The notes beneath the pieces were generated by a model. It ran no database searches and was not told where the DNA came from. It saw only the letters and a list, made by a program, of their open reading frames with translations. 64,000 bases of DNA from an uncultured Chloroflexales bacterium (GTDB lineage Bacteria; Chloroflexota; Chloroflexia; Chloroflexales; Chloroflexaceae): NCBI GenBank assembly GCA_937902315.1, contig CALGUG010000059.1:558001-622000 (forward strand), read 5' to 3'. The position numbers and the translations under genes were made by a program. Of this stretch, positions 1 to 8,797 are shown piece by piece. Numbering within the stretch: position 1 is the stretch's first letter; each line of letters opens with the position of its first letter.

Positions 1-2960
1 AGGTCGGTCATCACGACATCGAAGCGGCCCGGCGTGATCGCCTTGAGCGCTTCCATACCGCCTGCGGTTGCAACGACACGGTGGCCCCAGCGCTGTAAGA
101 TGCGTACCAGCGAGTCGCGTACCATCTCATCGTCTTCTACCACCAGAATGCCAGCAGGCGTCATGGGCTTGTCGATCTGGGCGGCCGCTCGCTCGAAGCG
201 ATCGCGTTCGAGATCGCGCTCGTCGACATGGCGCACGGGCAGGCGCAAGACGAAGGTGCTGCCTTTACCCTCTTCGCTGGTAAAGGTAACGGTGCCGCCG
301 AACATCATAACCGCCTCTTTGACGACAGTTAGACCTTGGCCCGTACCAGCATCGCCTTTTGTGCTCCAGAAGCGCTCGAAAATGTGCTCTTGCACTTCGG
401 GAGACATACCGATACCGGTGTCGCTGACCTCGACAACCACATGGACTTGGCAATCGGGTGGCAAATCGTCGGACGGCTCGGGATCTTGGTAGGTGCGCAC
501 GGTCAAGACGCCGCCGTTTGGCATAGCGTCGACAGCGTTGATGATCAAGTTGGTGACGGCATCGCGCAAGGGGCCTGCCCGCCCGATCAGCGAGGGCACG
601 GGCGCAAGGTCGCGCTTGACCTCGATCGGTCGGCCTTGCTTTTGGGCTAGGTCGCGCCAGCGCGGACGAGTCAAGTCGAGCGCGTCGCGCACGATCAGGT
701 GCAAGGGAACTTCGCTTACGGCCGTATCGCTGTCGGCGCGCGTGAAGGTCTGCAGACGCTTGACGGTTTCTGAGCCGCCGCGAGCCGCTCGTTCGATCAT
801 GCGCAGCATTTCGCGCTGCTCTTCGTCTTGTACTTCAAATAGCAAAATCTGGGCGTTGCCCAAGATACCCGCCAAGAGGTTATTGAAGTCGTGTGCTACG
901 CCGCTGGCTAATTCGCCGACTGCATTCAGACGAGCGGTAAGCGTGAGGCGCTCTTGGGCGCGCGCTAGCTCGCTGACGGTTCGTTCGCGATCTTGGGTCT
1001 CGCGTGCGTTGATGATTGCTGTGGCAAGGTAGCGAGAGAGTTCGGTTAGGGTGCGGATCTGATCTTCGGTAAAGGCCGAGGGACGGCGGCTGGCGAGGTT
1101 GATCGTGCCCAAACTTTCGCCTCGGCTTGCGATCGGTACAACTACACACGAGCGCAGACCGTTGGCCGCCAGTTGGCGTTCGATCGGGAAGATGCCGTAG
1201 CGCAGATCGCGCGTATAGTTCGGCATTCCCGAGATAAAGACCGATTTCCAAGGTGTATCGTCAGCCGGATAGAGTTCGCTCTCGGGCAGCGCTTCATCGC
1301 CGACTCGTTTGGCATCGTAGAGCGTATCGAGGCGGAAACGCTGATTGCTGGTTTCGTAGTGGGCGATCGATGCGTAGTCACAGGGCACAAACAGGCGGAT
1401 CTTTTGGACGATGGTTTTGAGTACTTGCGAACGGTCCGGACTGCTCACATCGTCGATCAGCTCGCTGACCACTTTGAGGCGATCGGTGCGCTCTTTGGCT
1501 TCGGCATAGAGCGTGACGTTTTCGAGCGCGATCGAGGCTTGGCTCACCAAGGCCATCAAAGCGCGCTGCTCTTCTTCGCCGTAGCTGTCGGGTGTGTCGC
1601 GCTCTACCACGGCGATGCCGGTTGGACGGCCTTGGCGCATAAAGGGCACCGCTAGCACGCTGCGTGGTTCGCCCGGTGTGAGATAGTCGTCGCGGTTGTT
1701 GAGCCGAGCGCGACCATCTTTCAAGACTTGGAAGATCAACAGCTCTGGGTCGTGCTCGAGCACGCCGTCTTCTTCGCGCCAGCGCCAACCGCCGATCGAG
1801 CCGCGCTGTTCGGCGATCTCTAAATCGCGCGAGCGCAGCATAAGCACCGCCGTGCGGTCGTAGGGCAGCAGTTGGGCGACTTGATCGAGCATCAGGCTCG
1901 GTATGTTGTCGGGCATAACCGAGCTGTTGAAGGATTGAGCGACTTGATAGATCGATTCGGCCAACTGGCGTCGCAGTTGTTCCGAACGGAAGAGGCTGCT
2001 GTTGGCGAGCGCTACGCCTAACGATGGAGCGATGGTACTCAGCAGGTTTTCATCTTCTTGGGTGAAGGCGTTCGGCCGCCCGCTTTGTACCACGATCACC
2101 GCCAAGACTTTATCGTTGTTGATGACTGGAACGGCTAGCTCTGAACGGGCATCGGGGAAGCCGGGCAAGAGGGCCGTGCGCGCCGAGAGCAAAAGGTCGT
2201 TGACCTGTTGGCTGCGTCCCGATAACACTGCTCGACCCGATACAAGTCGTTCGAGCAGCGAGGCCATAGTTGGCGGGGCGAATACAGCGCTATCTTCGGC
2301 GGCGCTACTGAAGCGGAAGACGAGGCTTTCGTTATCGTAGAGTGCGACACCGACGCGCTCGTAACCGAACGATTGGCGAATCGCTGTGGCGGTTTTGCGC
2401 AAAAGCTGGTCGATATCGAAGGTCGAAGACATGACTTCAGAGACGTGATGCAAACCTTCGAGCCGTTTGACCGTGCGCATCAACACGCGATTCTTTTCTT
2501 CGAGTTCGTGGGTGCTGCGCAGCAGCGATTGAGAGAGATCGGTTACATTGGCGGCTAACTCTGCGAACTCGGAACCGCTCTCGCGTAGCGCGAGACCGAG
2601 ATCGGCGCTATCGAGCGATCTGCCTCGATTAATGGCATCGACTACGTGTGAAAGCTGCGTTATTGGCGCCATCTGGCGACTGATAATCAGCCATAGTATC
2701 AATAGGAGCAGGATGGCTAAGAGGCCAACAATGGGGAACCACGGGAGCAGCTCGCGATAGATCTGGTAGCCGAACTCCCAAACTTGACTTGAGGCACTGT
2801 GCAGCACGTTGTTCAGCACGAACCAGATAATCGCGCCGATCACGGTAAAGAAGGTGAGGTTGCAGAAAATGAGGGTGATGACAATGTTCCGAGCTATCGT
2901 CGAACGACGACGCGGCTTCTCAGGCATAGAACGGGTTGAAGACGATTGAGGCTGTATCAT
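1..2960 (-). CDS. Hybrid sensor histidine kinase with GAF domains, cut by window edge
   Basis: The frame stays open from an ATG at 2960 to the left edge, so about 986 residues are visible and the C-terminus is missing. In order: two membrane segments (about residues 24-52 and 65-90), a HAMP-like linker, three GAF-type sensor domains (roughly 165-310, 325-480, 505-650), a HisKA helix with the motif VAHDFNNLL (phospho-His at residue 690), an HATPase with an NLIINAVDAM N-box and SDTGIGMSP G1 box, and the start of a receiver domain (LVVEDDE). The receiver phospho-Asp is residue 986, and the window ends right after it. The protein should autophosphorylate on His and pass phosphate to its own receiver. 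The HDFNN type of HisKA is typical of NtrB/hybrid kinases. What the GAF domains sense cannot be told. No clear ribosome site precedes the ATG, so an inner ATG at 2927 is an alternative start. Confidence 0.9.
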   Translation of the reverse strand, partial: MIQPQSSSTRSMPEKPRRRSTIARNIVITLIFCNLTFFTVIGAIIWFVLNNVLHSASSQVWEFGYQIYRELLPWFPIVGLLAILLLLILWLIISRQMAPITQLSHVVDAINRGRSLDSADLGLALRESGSEFAELAANVTDLSQSLLRSTHELEEKNRVLMRTVKRLEGLHHVSEVMSSTFDIDQLLRKTATAIRQSFGYERVGVALYDNESLVFRFSSAAEDSAVFAPPTMASLLERLVSGRAVLSGRSQQVNDLLLSARTALLPGFPDARSELAVPVINNDKVLAVIVVQSGRPNAFTQEDENLLSTIAPSLGVALANSSLFRSEQLRRQLAESIYQVAQSFNSSVMPDNIPSLMLDQVAQLLPYDRTAVLMLRSRDLEIAEQRGSIGGWRWREEDGVLEHDPELLIFQVLKDGRARLNNRDDYLTPGEPRSVLAVPFMRQGRPTGIAVVERDTPDSYGEEEQRALMALVSQASIALENVTLYAEAKERTDRLKVVSELIDDVSSPDRSQVLKTIVQKIRLFVPCDYASIAHYETSNQRFRLDTLYDAKRVGDEALPESELYPADDTPWKSVFISGMPNYTRDLRYGIFPIERQLAANGLRSCVVVPIASRGESLGTINLASRRPSAFTEDQIRTLTELSRYLATAIINARETQDRERTVSELARAQERLTLTARLNAVGELASGVAHDFNNLLAGILGNAQILLFEVQDEEQREMLRMIERAARGGSETVKRLQTFTRADSDTAVSEVPLHLIVRDALDLTRPRWRDLAQKQGRPIEVKRDLAPVPSLIGRAGPLRDAVTNLIINAVDAMPNGGVLTVRTYQDPEPSDDLPPDCQVHVVVEVSDTGIGMSPEVQEHIFERFWSTKGDAGTGQGLTVVKEAVMMFGGTVTFTSEEGKGSTFVLRLPVRHVDERDLERDRFERAAAQIDKPMTPAGILVVEDDEMVRDSLVRILQRWGHRVVATAGGMEALKAITPGRFDVVMTD

Positions 2961-3441
2961 GAAATCGTATCTATTTCCATGCTTGCACAGAAGCGTCCAC
3001 GGAGCAGCATCATAACGAAGAACCTGCCTGCTGCCTACCTATGAGAGAGCATATCCACAACGCAATCGGTTACAGAAACGCCATGTCCAAACCGATAGCT
3101 TGGCCGATGAGCAAACTATCGTTTGGCTTAAACGTTCTCGGTGCAGTGCGATTCAACCCTTTTTGGGAAGAATCGGCTTGCGTATGTACAGCTAAGGTGA
3201 AGCGGTTATCAACCGGAGTTGTGCGTTTGATGTGATCGCAAAAATCAAATCTAGAAGCTGCGATCCGCCATCAATTATAAATCTATAACTACTCCATCTT
3301 AACACAGCTTTTCAAGTTTCTGTTTAATCTTCTTGCCCGATCTGCAACTCTTTTTTTAATGATATCGTCTTACAAGCAGTTGAGATGATTTGTTGAGGCA
3401 CAGAACTTCTGGCCTCGAACATATACAAAGGAGCTTGTGGA
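2961..3441. other. Intergenic region between divergent kinase and PspC genes
   Basis: This 481-base gap lies between two divergently read genes and should hold both promoters. It becomes AT-rich towards the PspC gene. One 64-codon open frame (3041-3235) has no family look and no ribosome site, so I do not call it a gene. No repeat of the families found elsewhere in the window is present. Confidence 0.5.
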
Positions 3442-3735
3442 ATGAATACGCAACGGATAACACGGAGCCGATCCGAGCGACTGTTGGGTGGTGTAGCGGG
3501 CGGCCTAGCCCACTCCTTAAACCTTGACCCGATTATCGTGCGACTCGCTTTTGTGATCTTGGCGCTCTTCTTTAACCTCTTTAGCGTAGTGGCCTATTTC
3601 GCACTGTGGGTCTTCCTGCCCAACGAAGATAGTCTTGCCGCTTCAACCCAAGATCAAGTTCGTGAGAATATCGCCGAGATCCAGAGCTTCTTTAACGGAA
3701 TCCTCGATCGCATCACTGCTCTCTTCCGAAGCTAG
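3442..3735 (+). CDS. PspC-domain membrane protein
   Basis: A 97-residue protein with the PspC signature near its N-terminus (RSRSERLLGGVAGGLAHSL, then LDPIIVRLAFVI). One long hydrophobic stretch of about 30 residues (about 33-62) may form one or two membrane passes. A hydrophilic tail of about 35 residues follows. PspC proteins take part in membrane-stress (phage shock) responses in proteobacteria. In other phyla the domain is common and its role is less certain. An AAAGGAG ribosome site ends about 10 bases before the ATG. The gene stands alone, with its own terminator just downstream, and no pspA-like gene is nearby. Confidence 0.85.
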   Translation: MNTQRITRSRSERLLGGVAGGLAHSLNLDPIIVRLAFVILALFFNLFSVVAYFALWVFLPNEDSLAASTQDQVRENIAEIQSFFNGILDRITALFRS

Positions 3736-3753
3736 ATCGGTTCTATAGTTTGG

Positions 3754-3788
3754 AAGGCTGACTGTTGTTAAACAGTCAGCCTTTTGTT
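3754..3788. terminator. Bidirectional terminator between pspC-like and M23 genes
   Basis: A perfect 13-bp stem (AAGGCTGACTGTT / AACAGTCAGCCTT) with a 4-base loop GTTA lies between two convergent genes. It carries T-rich sequence on the plus-strand side, and the left arm starts with A's that give a U-run in the other direction. Confidence 0.85.
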
Positions 3789-5662
3789 TATTCGTCGATA
3801 CGCTGTAAGACGATCGCGTCGGCCCATACGCTTAGGGCTTTGCCATCGGCAAAATTGCTTAGGATGATCTGTGCTTGGCTACCCTCGTCGAAGCGGAAGA
3901 CGCCCAGATCGGCCCACTCGTTGGCAGACAGTTCTCCGTTGATGCTGACCTCTGTTTCGCCCTCGCTATGGAAGACGCGGTAGCGCACATCTTTGGCATC
4001 GTCGAGCCCGTTTAGAAAGTAGGGCACATAGACCCGCACGTGGTAGTTGCCGCTTTGAGGAATAGTTGTGCGCCAGATCGCGATAGCGGGTTGGCTCAAG
4101 CTGCGCAGCTCGTAGGGTGCTGTCCCAGCCGTGCCCGGCAGCGAGCGTGTGTAGAAGGCGTCGCCAGCGTAGCCGATCGGACTCTCCTCCCACTTGCCCA
4201 ACCGTACAAAACCTTCGCTCTGATTATCGATCACGATCATGTTCTGCTTGGCGAGCTGCTCGTCGGCATCCTCGGGATGCTCGACTTGTGGGCAGGGCGA
4301 GGGCGCAAACTTCCAGAGCCAACGGCTCTCTTGACCGTTAGGATAGAGACGCCAAGGATCTTCGACCTCGTGGCTGCACCAGCCATACGGGTCGACATCG
4401 CGCCCCAAATATTGCACTTGCAGATGGAGGTGCGGCCCGGTGGCGCAACCCGTCGAGCCTGCGACCCCGATCTTATCGCCAGCCTTCACCTCTTGGCCCG
4501 GCTCGATCGCGATGCTATCGAGGTGCCAGTAGAGCGTGCGGTAGCCGTTGCGATGATCGAGAATCACCGCTTTGGCAATACCGCAGCCGTCGTTCGAGTT
4601 GCCAGCGAAGATCGCGACACCATCGGCGGCGGCCAACACTGCATCGGGCGGGGCGACGGCGTAGTCCCAGCCGGTATGCCCATCGTAGGAGAGATAACGC
4701 TCGGTGCGACCCCAGTACGATACGAGGCTGCCGTTTTCTTGCAAAAAGGGTGTATCGTGATCGAAGAACGACGTGACACGCGCTGGTTTTTCGAGCGGCC
4801 ATTCGAGAAACGGCTCGGCAGGCGGGGGCCAATCGGTCGGTACCTCGCGCGGGTCGCCGAACAGACGGGCGTAGGTGTCGAGAAAGCCGTTCATCTTGCT
4901 ATCGAGGCCGCCGGGTGTGGTGCTGAGCGCCAAGAGCCGTGCGAAGGCGTAGCGGGTGACGCTATCGCTGCGAAAATCCATGCGGCTGCCATCGGCGAAA
5001 CTGATCTGGGTGGCGTGCGGATAGTCGCGGATCGCCCAGCGCAGTTGAACGCTAGCTATACGCAGTTGGGCATAGAGACCACGGTGGCGTCCGCCGTCGC
5101 TGGTGATGCCTGCCGCTAATGCCAAACGCTCGCTGCTTGGGTTGGGGTTAGAGAGCAGACCGGCCTGCTGCTCGAACAAGGCCAAGATGATCTTGGGATT
5201 AAAATTATACAGGCTCGCCATGCCCATCAGCACTTCGGCGAACGATTGCGAACGATTGCCGATTTGGAAGCGCGTGCTTTTGAGCGGTCCGGGCTGCGAG
5301 TCGAGATAGGCTTGCAGTTCGGCGAGACCAAAGTTGTGATCGTAGCTAAAGCGCTGGGGATCGAAGTAGCTATCGACCCACATCGGAACAGCTTCAGGGC
5401 TCTCTTCGAGCTCTGCGGGCGCCATAGTGGGCTGAGGCGATGGCTCTGCGCTCTGCTGGGTAGGCGCGGCGGTTGCGCTCGCTGTCGGGCTGAGCGTCGG
5501 TTCGAGTGCGATCTGCTGAGGCGTCTTTGGACGCAACAGTGTGACTAAAACCAACGACAAGACAGCGATACCCACCAAGGTCGCGACCAGCAGGACCCGT
5601 GTGCGCTTTTCGTTCTTACGACGTCTATCGTGATTAGATGATTGGTGTGCTTGTGAACCCAA
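3788..5662 (-). CDS. M23 family peptidase, membrane-anchored, with golvesin-like C-terminal domain
   Basis: A 624-residue exported protein. After a basic N-terminus there is one membrane segment (about residues 22-44) and a Pro/Ser/Thr-rich spacer. A helical middle region follows (about 100-260). The zinc peptidase domain (about 310-430) has HTGWD (H329, D333) and GPHLHLQ (H411, H413), the ligands and catalytic His of LytM/M23 enzymes. It should cut cell-wall peptide bridges outside the membrane. The last 150 residues start with IVIDNQSEGFVRLG and end with SVWADAIVLQ, resembling the golvesin/xanthan-lyase binding domain. The start is a TTG: an in-frame TAA lies four codons upstream and there is no other early start. 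A good promoter sits about 50 bases upstream on the minus strand. Confidence 0.88.
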   Translation of the reverse strand: MGSQAHQSSNHDRRRKNEKRTRVLLVATLVGIAVLSLVLVTLLRPKTPQQIALEPTLSPTASATAAPTQQSAEPSPQPTMAPAELEESPEAVPMWVDSYFDPQRFSYDHNFGLAELQAYLDSQPGPLKSTRFQIGNRSQSFAEVLMGMASLYNFNPKIILALFEQQAGLLSNPNPSSERLALAAGITSDGGRHRGLYAQLRIASVQLRWAIRDYPHATQISFADGSRMDFRSDSVTRYAFARLLALSTTPGGLDSKMNGFLDTYARLFGDPREVPTDWPPPAEPFLEWPLEKPARVTSFFDHDTPFLQENGSLVSYWGRTERYLSYDGHTGWDYAVAPPDAVLAAADGVAIFAGNSNDGCGIAKAVILDHRNGYRTLYWHLDSIAIEPGQEVKAGDKIGVAGSTGCATGPHLHLQVQYLGRDVDPYGWCSHEVEDPWRLYPNGQESRWLWKFAPSPCPQVEHPEDADEQLAKQNMIVIDNQSEGFVRLGKWEESPIGYAGDAFYTRSLPGTAGTAPYELRSLSQPAIAIWRTTIPQSGNYHVRVYVPYFLNGLDDAKDVRYRVFHSEGETEVSINGELSANEWADLGVFRFDEGSQAQIILSNFADGKALSVWADAIVLQRIDE

Positions 5663-5708
5663 GGGAGTCCATTACATCTTCAGCTTATACCGGAATTTTA
5701 CGTTTGAC

Positions 5709-5737
5709 ACTATAGCGGAATCGGGCGAAAAGTGCAA
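5709..5737 (-). promoter_or_regulatory. Sigma70-type promoter of the M23 peptidase gene
   Basis: Read on the minus strand: TTGCAC (5737-5732), 17-base spacer, TATAGT (5714-5709). The predicted start near 5702 gives a leader of about 40 bases before the TTG start codon. Confidence 0.7.
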
Positions 5738-5850
5738 GATGCTGATTTTGCGTCGCTCAGTGTAGCGCTTCAATATGCGTTGAAACCTTTCGATCGTATC
5801 TGTTGAACTGCAAGGGGTGTGGAGATGGGTGGATCTCCACCTGAAGACTC

Positions 5851-5897
5851 TAGACAACCGTCCAGCTGGACGGTATAATGCCGTCTGTCTGGACGGT
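5851..5897 (+). promoter_or_regulatory. Promoter with two TetR-type operators
   Basis: The promoter is TAGACA (5851-5856), 17-base spacer, TATAAT (5874-5879). The spacer is filled exactly by an 18-bp perfect palindrome, ACCGTCCAGCTGGACGGT (5857-5874). A second, imperfect copy (5880-5897, right half CTGGACGGT identical) starts just after the -10 box. A repressor bound here would cover the whole core promoter. The TetR gene starts 11 bases further on, so autoregulation is the natural reading. Confidence 0.88.
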
Positions 5898-5908
5898 TTG
5901 AGGAAGCC

Positions 5909-6496
5909 ATGACAAAGAAAGCTCCAAATGAAACTCGGGCAAAGTTGCTTCAAGCGGCGATCAAACTGTTGGTTAATGACGGAACAAGCCAGTTTACCTT
6001 GGCATCGGTGGCGGAAGCGGCAGGCGTCAGCAAAGGCGGATTGCTGCACCACTTTCCCACCAAAGAAGCGCTCTTGCGAGGCTTAGTCGAACGTGCCGAC
6101 CAGATCTGGCAGCAGCGCTTTCAACAAGAACTTGAAAAAGAGCCTGAAGGCACAATCGGGCGCTGGGCACGCGCCTATATTCGTGCGACCTTCGACCGGG
6201 GCGAAGAAGAGACAGAGTTGATGCTCGCCTTGACCCGGGTGATTAGTGCGTATCCCGATTTGTTTATCGGGCCGCGCTCGATCTATACCCAAGCTTGGAT
6301 TCAAAACATCGACGATGGTCTGCCGCGCGAGCGCGCCCTCACGATTCAGGTGGCCTGCGATGGTTTGTGGTTAAGCGAAATCGCAGGTATACCGATTGTG
6401 CCCCAAGAGTTACGAGTGTTAGTACGAAGCGATTTATTGAGGTTAACCTATGTCGATCGAGACGATCCAGATTACGAATCAAAACATCAAACATGA
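5909..6496 (+). CDS. TetR family transcriptional repressor
   Basis: A 195-residue protein with a typical TetR N-terminus: helix 1 (ETRAKLLQAAIKLL), then the helix-turn-helix FTLASVAEAAGVSKGGLLHHFPTKEALLRGL (about residues 30-60). The rest is the helical ligand and dimer domain, which shows no recognisable ligand motif. An AGGAAG ribosome site precedes the ATG. The gene overlaps the following MFS gene by 47 bases, so the two are co-transcribed and probably translationally coupled. The pair looks like a drug- or metabolite-induced efflux module in which the repressor controls its own promoter (operators at 5857-5897). Confidence 0.93.
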   Translation: MTKKAPNETRAKLLQAAIKLLVNDGTSQFTLASVAEAAGVSKGGLLHHFPTKEALLRGLVERADQIWQQRFQQELEKEPEGTIGRWARAYIRATFDRGEEETELMLALTRVISAYPDLFIGPRSIYTQAWIQNIDDGLPRERALTIQVACDGLWLSEIAGIPIVPQELRVLVRSDLLRLTYVDRDDPDYESKHQT

Positions 6497-7742
6497 AACC
6501 ATTCTTGAAACAAGCAATTGGCAAACCCGTTTCTTTAGTATTTGGCTTGGCCAAGCGATATCCTTGATTGGTAGTTCGCTCACTCAGTTTGTATTAGTCT
6601 GGTGGATCACCCAAACCACAAGCTCAGCGAGCGCCTTGGCGACCGCAAGCATTATGGCTATGCTGCCTCAAGCGCTGTTCGGCCCTTTAGGTGGTATTGT
6701 CGCCGATCGCTATAGCCGTCGCCTGATTATGATCGTAAGCGATCTGATCACGGCGCTCTGTATGGTGGTTATCATTGTTTTATTCAGCTTAGAAATCGTT
6801 CAGCTCTGGCATATCTTTGCATTGATGTTTATTCGCAGTACGATGCAAGCCTTCCAATCTCCAGCGGCTTCGGCCAGCACCCCGATGTTGGTGCCGAGCA
6901 GTTGGCTCACCCGAGTCGCAGGCATGAACCAGACTATTCAGGGTCTGATGTTTGTCGCTGCTGCTCCGCTGGGCGCCTTGGCTTTGGGTTTTCTGCCGCT
7001 TCAGGGCGCGCTGATGATCGATGTTGTGACGGCGATTCTAGGCATCAGCCCATTGCTCTTTTATGCTGTGCCCCAAATCAAACGTCGTGATACGGCTCAC
7101 GTTGGCATGTGGAAGGACTTTCGAGCGGGCCTCAAGCTTGTGCTGAGCAATCGCGGCCTGATCTGGCTCTATTCCATGACGATTGTGATGGTGATGGTAT
7201 TGATGCCCGCCTTCTCGCTGATGCCGCTGTTTGTCAAAGATGAATTCGGTGGCGGTGTCAACGAAGTCGCCATGATCGATGGCTTAGGTGGCTTAGGTAT
7301 GCTGTTGGGTGGCCTATTGATCAGCGTTTTTACTCTGCCCTGGCGGCGCATCACGATCGTACTAGTAGGTTTTGGCCTATCGAATGTTTTTATTGCTCTG
7401 ACGGGTGTTGCTCCAAGCTCGATGTTCTGGCTGGCTGTGCTGTTCTGGTTTCTGAGCGGCATTCCCTACACCATGGGCAATGGGCCGATTATGGCGATTT
7501 TGCAGCACATCATTCCCAACCAGCTACAGGGTCGCGCTTTGGCTCTCTTTAGCACCTGTATGGGTATCGCTGGCCCGCTTGGTTTGCTCTTTGCAGCGCC
7601 CTTGGCCGAGCTGATCGGTGTGCGCGGTCTGCTGATCGGCGGTGGCACGCTGGCGACCTTACTGTGTGTGATCGGCTTCTTTGTGCCGAGCCTGATGCAG
7701 ATCGAAGAGAAGGGTCTTATTCACGAGCCGGATGCTGCCTAA
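6450..7742 (+). CDS. MFS exporter (DHA3/EntS-like type)
   Basis: A 430-residue membrane protein with about 12 hydrophobic segments. The segment pair ending in GPLGGIVADRYSRRLIMIVSD is the loop 2-3 signature of the major facilitator superfamily. The N-terminus (WQTRFFSIWLGQAISLIGSSLTQFVLVWWI) is typical of the DHA3/enterobactin-exporter-like MFS_3 group. It should export a small molecule by proton antiport. The substrate is unknown. The start at 6450 lies inside the TetR gene but has a good GAGG ribosome site 8 bases upstream, and no other in-frame start is near. The TetR partner suggests induction by the exported compound. Confidence 0.9.
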   Translation: MSIETIQITNQNIKHETILETSNWQTRFFSIWLGQAISLIGSSLTQFVLVWWITQTTSSASALATASIMAMLPQALFGPLGGIVADRYSRRLIMIVSDLITALCMVVIIVLFSLEIVQLWHIFALMFIRSTMQAFQSPAASASTPMLVPSSWLTRVAGMNQTIQGLMFVAAAPLGALALGFLPLQGALMIDVVTAILGISPLLFYAVPQIKRRDTAHVGMWKDFRAGLKLVLSNRGLIWLYSMTIVMVMVLMPAFSLMPLFVKDEFGGGVNEVAMIDGLGGLGMLLGGLLISVFTLPWRRITIVLVGFGLSNVFIALTGVAPSSMFWLAVLFWFLSGIPYTMGNGPIMAILQHIIPNQLQGRALALFSTCMGIAGPLGLLFAAPLAELIGVRGLLIGGGTLATLLCVIGFFVPSLMQIEEKGLIHEPDAA

Positions 7743-7779
7743 ACAAAACTCCTCGCCAACGTTCATTGTATTCATACTA

Positions 7780-7912
7780 AATCTACTTACAGACTTGTGT
7801 TCTTGTAACGCGAACAAACGGGAAACAAGGGAAAGTGTTGTATGAGATTTCGCGCGAAATCTCATACAACAAAAAGAGACAAGTTCCACTCTGCCGAAGG
7901 CCAAAAGAAATA
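7780..7912. repeat. Second-family repeat copy with 34-bp perfect palindrome
   Basis: This copy has the family order: CTTACAGACTTG..TTCTTGTAACGCGA, then a perfect palindrome at 7837-7870 (arm GTTGTATGAGATTTCGC), then CAAGTTCCACTCTGCCGAAG. Related copies are at 12294-12435, 32345-32436 and 36594-36740. The palindrome would fold into a hairpin with almost no loop in DNA or RNA. Confidence 0.75.
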
Positions 7913-7932
7913 AAGTTATCGCTTTCGCATTC

Positions 7933-7968
7933 AAAAGCCCTCAAGTCACAGTGCTTGAGGGCTTTTCG
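7933..7968. terminator. Terminator downstream of the tetR-MFS operon
   Basis: A perfect 13-bp stem (AAAAGCCCTCAAG / CTTGAGGGCTTTT) with an 8-base loop ends in T's. It lies 190 bases past the MFS stop, behind a repeat. The symmetrical A and T ends allow function in both directions. Confidence 0.85.
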
Positions 7969-8158
7969 TTTGTTGCAATGTCCTAAAAAGCTCGGGACGC
8001 CTGCCTCATGACAAGCGCGGCTCGTTTCTCTATAGTAGATCTACTAGGTTTCTTATCTGCCAGATCCTCGACATGTCTGTTCTGATGCCAAACTCTGTTG
8101 GTCTCTTCACAGAATACATAACATTAGCGGCAAGGGCTTTGGCTCTCAATAGGTCCTC

Positions 8159-8519
8159 ACCGCGTCCGCCTACGGCTACCAAAGCGCTCGTCCATCCATA
8201 CGGATCTTCAAGCGCTTCGCTGCTTGCGCTGCGTCAAACGCCGTCGTTCGTTGTTGAACGCTGAGCGCTGCCTTGCTCCCTTCTCCCGCACTGGCGGGAG
8301 CTATGCATTACCCAAAAGTCGTGTCGGCAGCAACAGGCGATCGTTTGCATACCATCGCGGGAGTATCCTTGAGAGCACAGAACTCAGAGAGCTTGAATGC
8401 GATTTCGCGTAGCGAAATCGCATTCAAGCTCAACATTCACCCCCTCTCCCGCACTGCGGGAGAGGGGGCCGGGGGGGTGAGGGCAGCTAGCCCATCTGAT
8501 AGCCGAAGGCGGACGCGCC
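8159..8519. repeat. MITE-like inverted-end element, copy 1
   Basis: The left end, GCGTCCGCCTACGGCTACCAA (8162 on), is mirrored by the right end, ATAGCCGAAGGCGGACGCGC (to 8518). Inside are a 20-bp-arm hairpin with a 3-base loop (8389-8431, arm GAGCTTGAATGCGATTTCGC) and a CTCTCCCGCA/TGCGGGAGAG hairpin (about 8444-8465). There is no transposase gene. Five further copies occur in this window. Confidence 0.8.
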
Positions 8520-8797
8520 AGAGATCGAATGGATGCTAAAAGACGTAGCCGTCAGAGCATCGAGAGATGAGTCCTAACAGCATAGCCTGTTCATCTACGC
8601 TATAAACAGCCTGCCCTTCCATACAAGGGAGTATTTGCACGTGCCTTGCGCGATATTCCTCACAAGCTTTTGTCCCCTTCCGCCTGCCTCACAATGCGCG
8701 AATTGAGGCTTCTCTTCACCTTCTGTTTAGGCCCATGCCCGCAGCTTCAGCTTGAAAGCGCACCTAATGTCTTTTGCGATATTTTAAGGAGATAGCA

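Larger units (their letters stand above)
7743..8797. other. Repeat-rich intergenic region
   Basis: This gap of about 1 kb carries a copy of the second repeat family with a 34-bp palindrome (7837-7870), a strong terminator hairpin (7933-7968), and a complete MITE-like element (8159-8519). Short open frames at 8073-8539 lie in the repeat and translate it. I see no gene. The last 250 bases should hold the promoter of the ELWxxDGT gene. Confidence 0.7.

Noticed and set aside
3041..3235. 64-codon frame upstream of the pspC-like gene
   Set aside because: No ribosome site, no domain, and odd composition compared with real genes here.
4040..5119. 359-codon plus-strand frame
   Set aside because: Antisense shadow of the M23 peptidase gene.
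8073..8539. Three short plus-strand frames
   Set aside because: They translate MITE-like element 1; the same peptide pieces appear at other copies.
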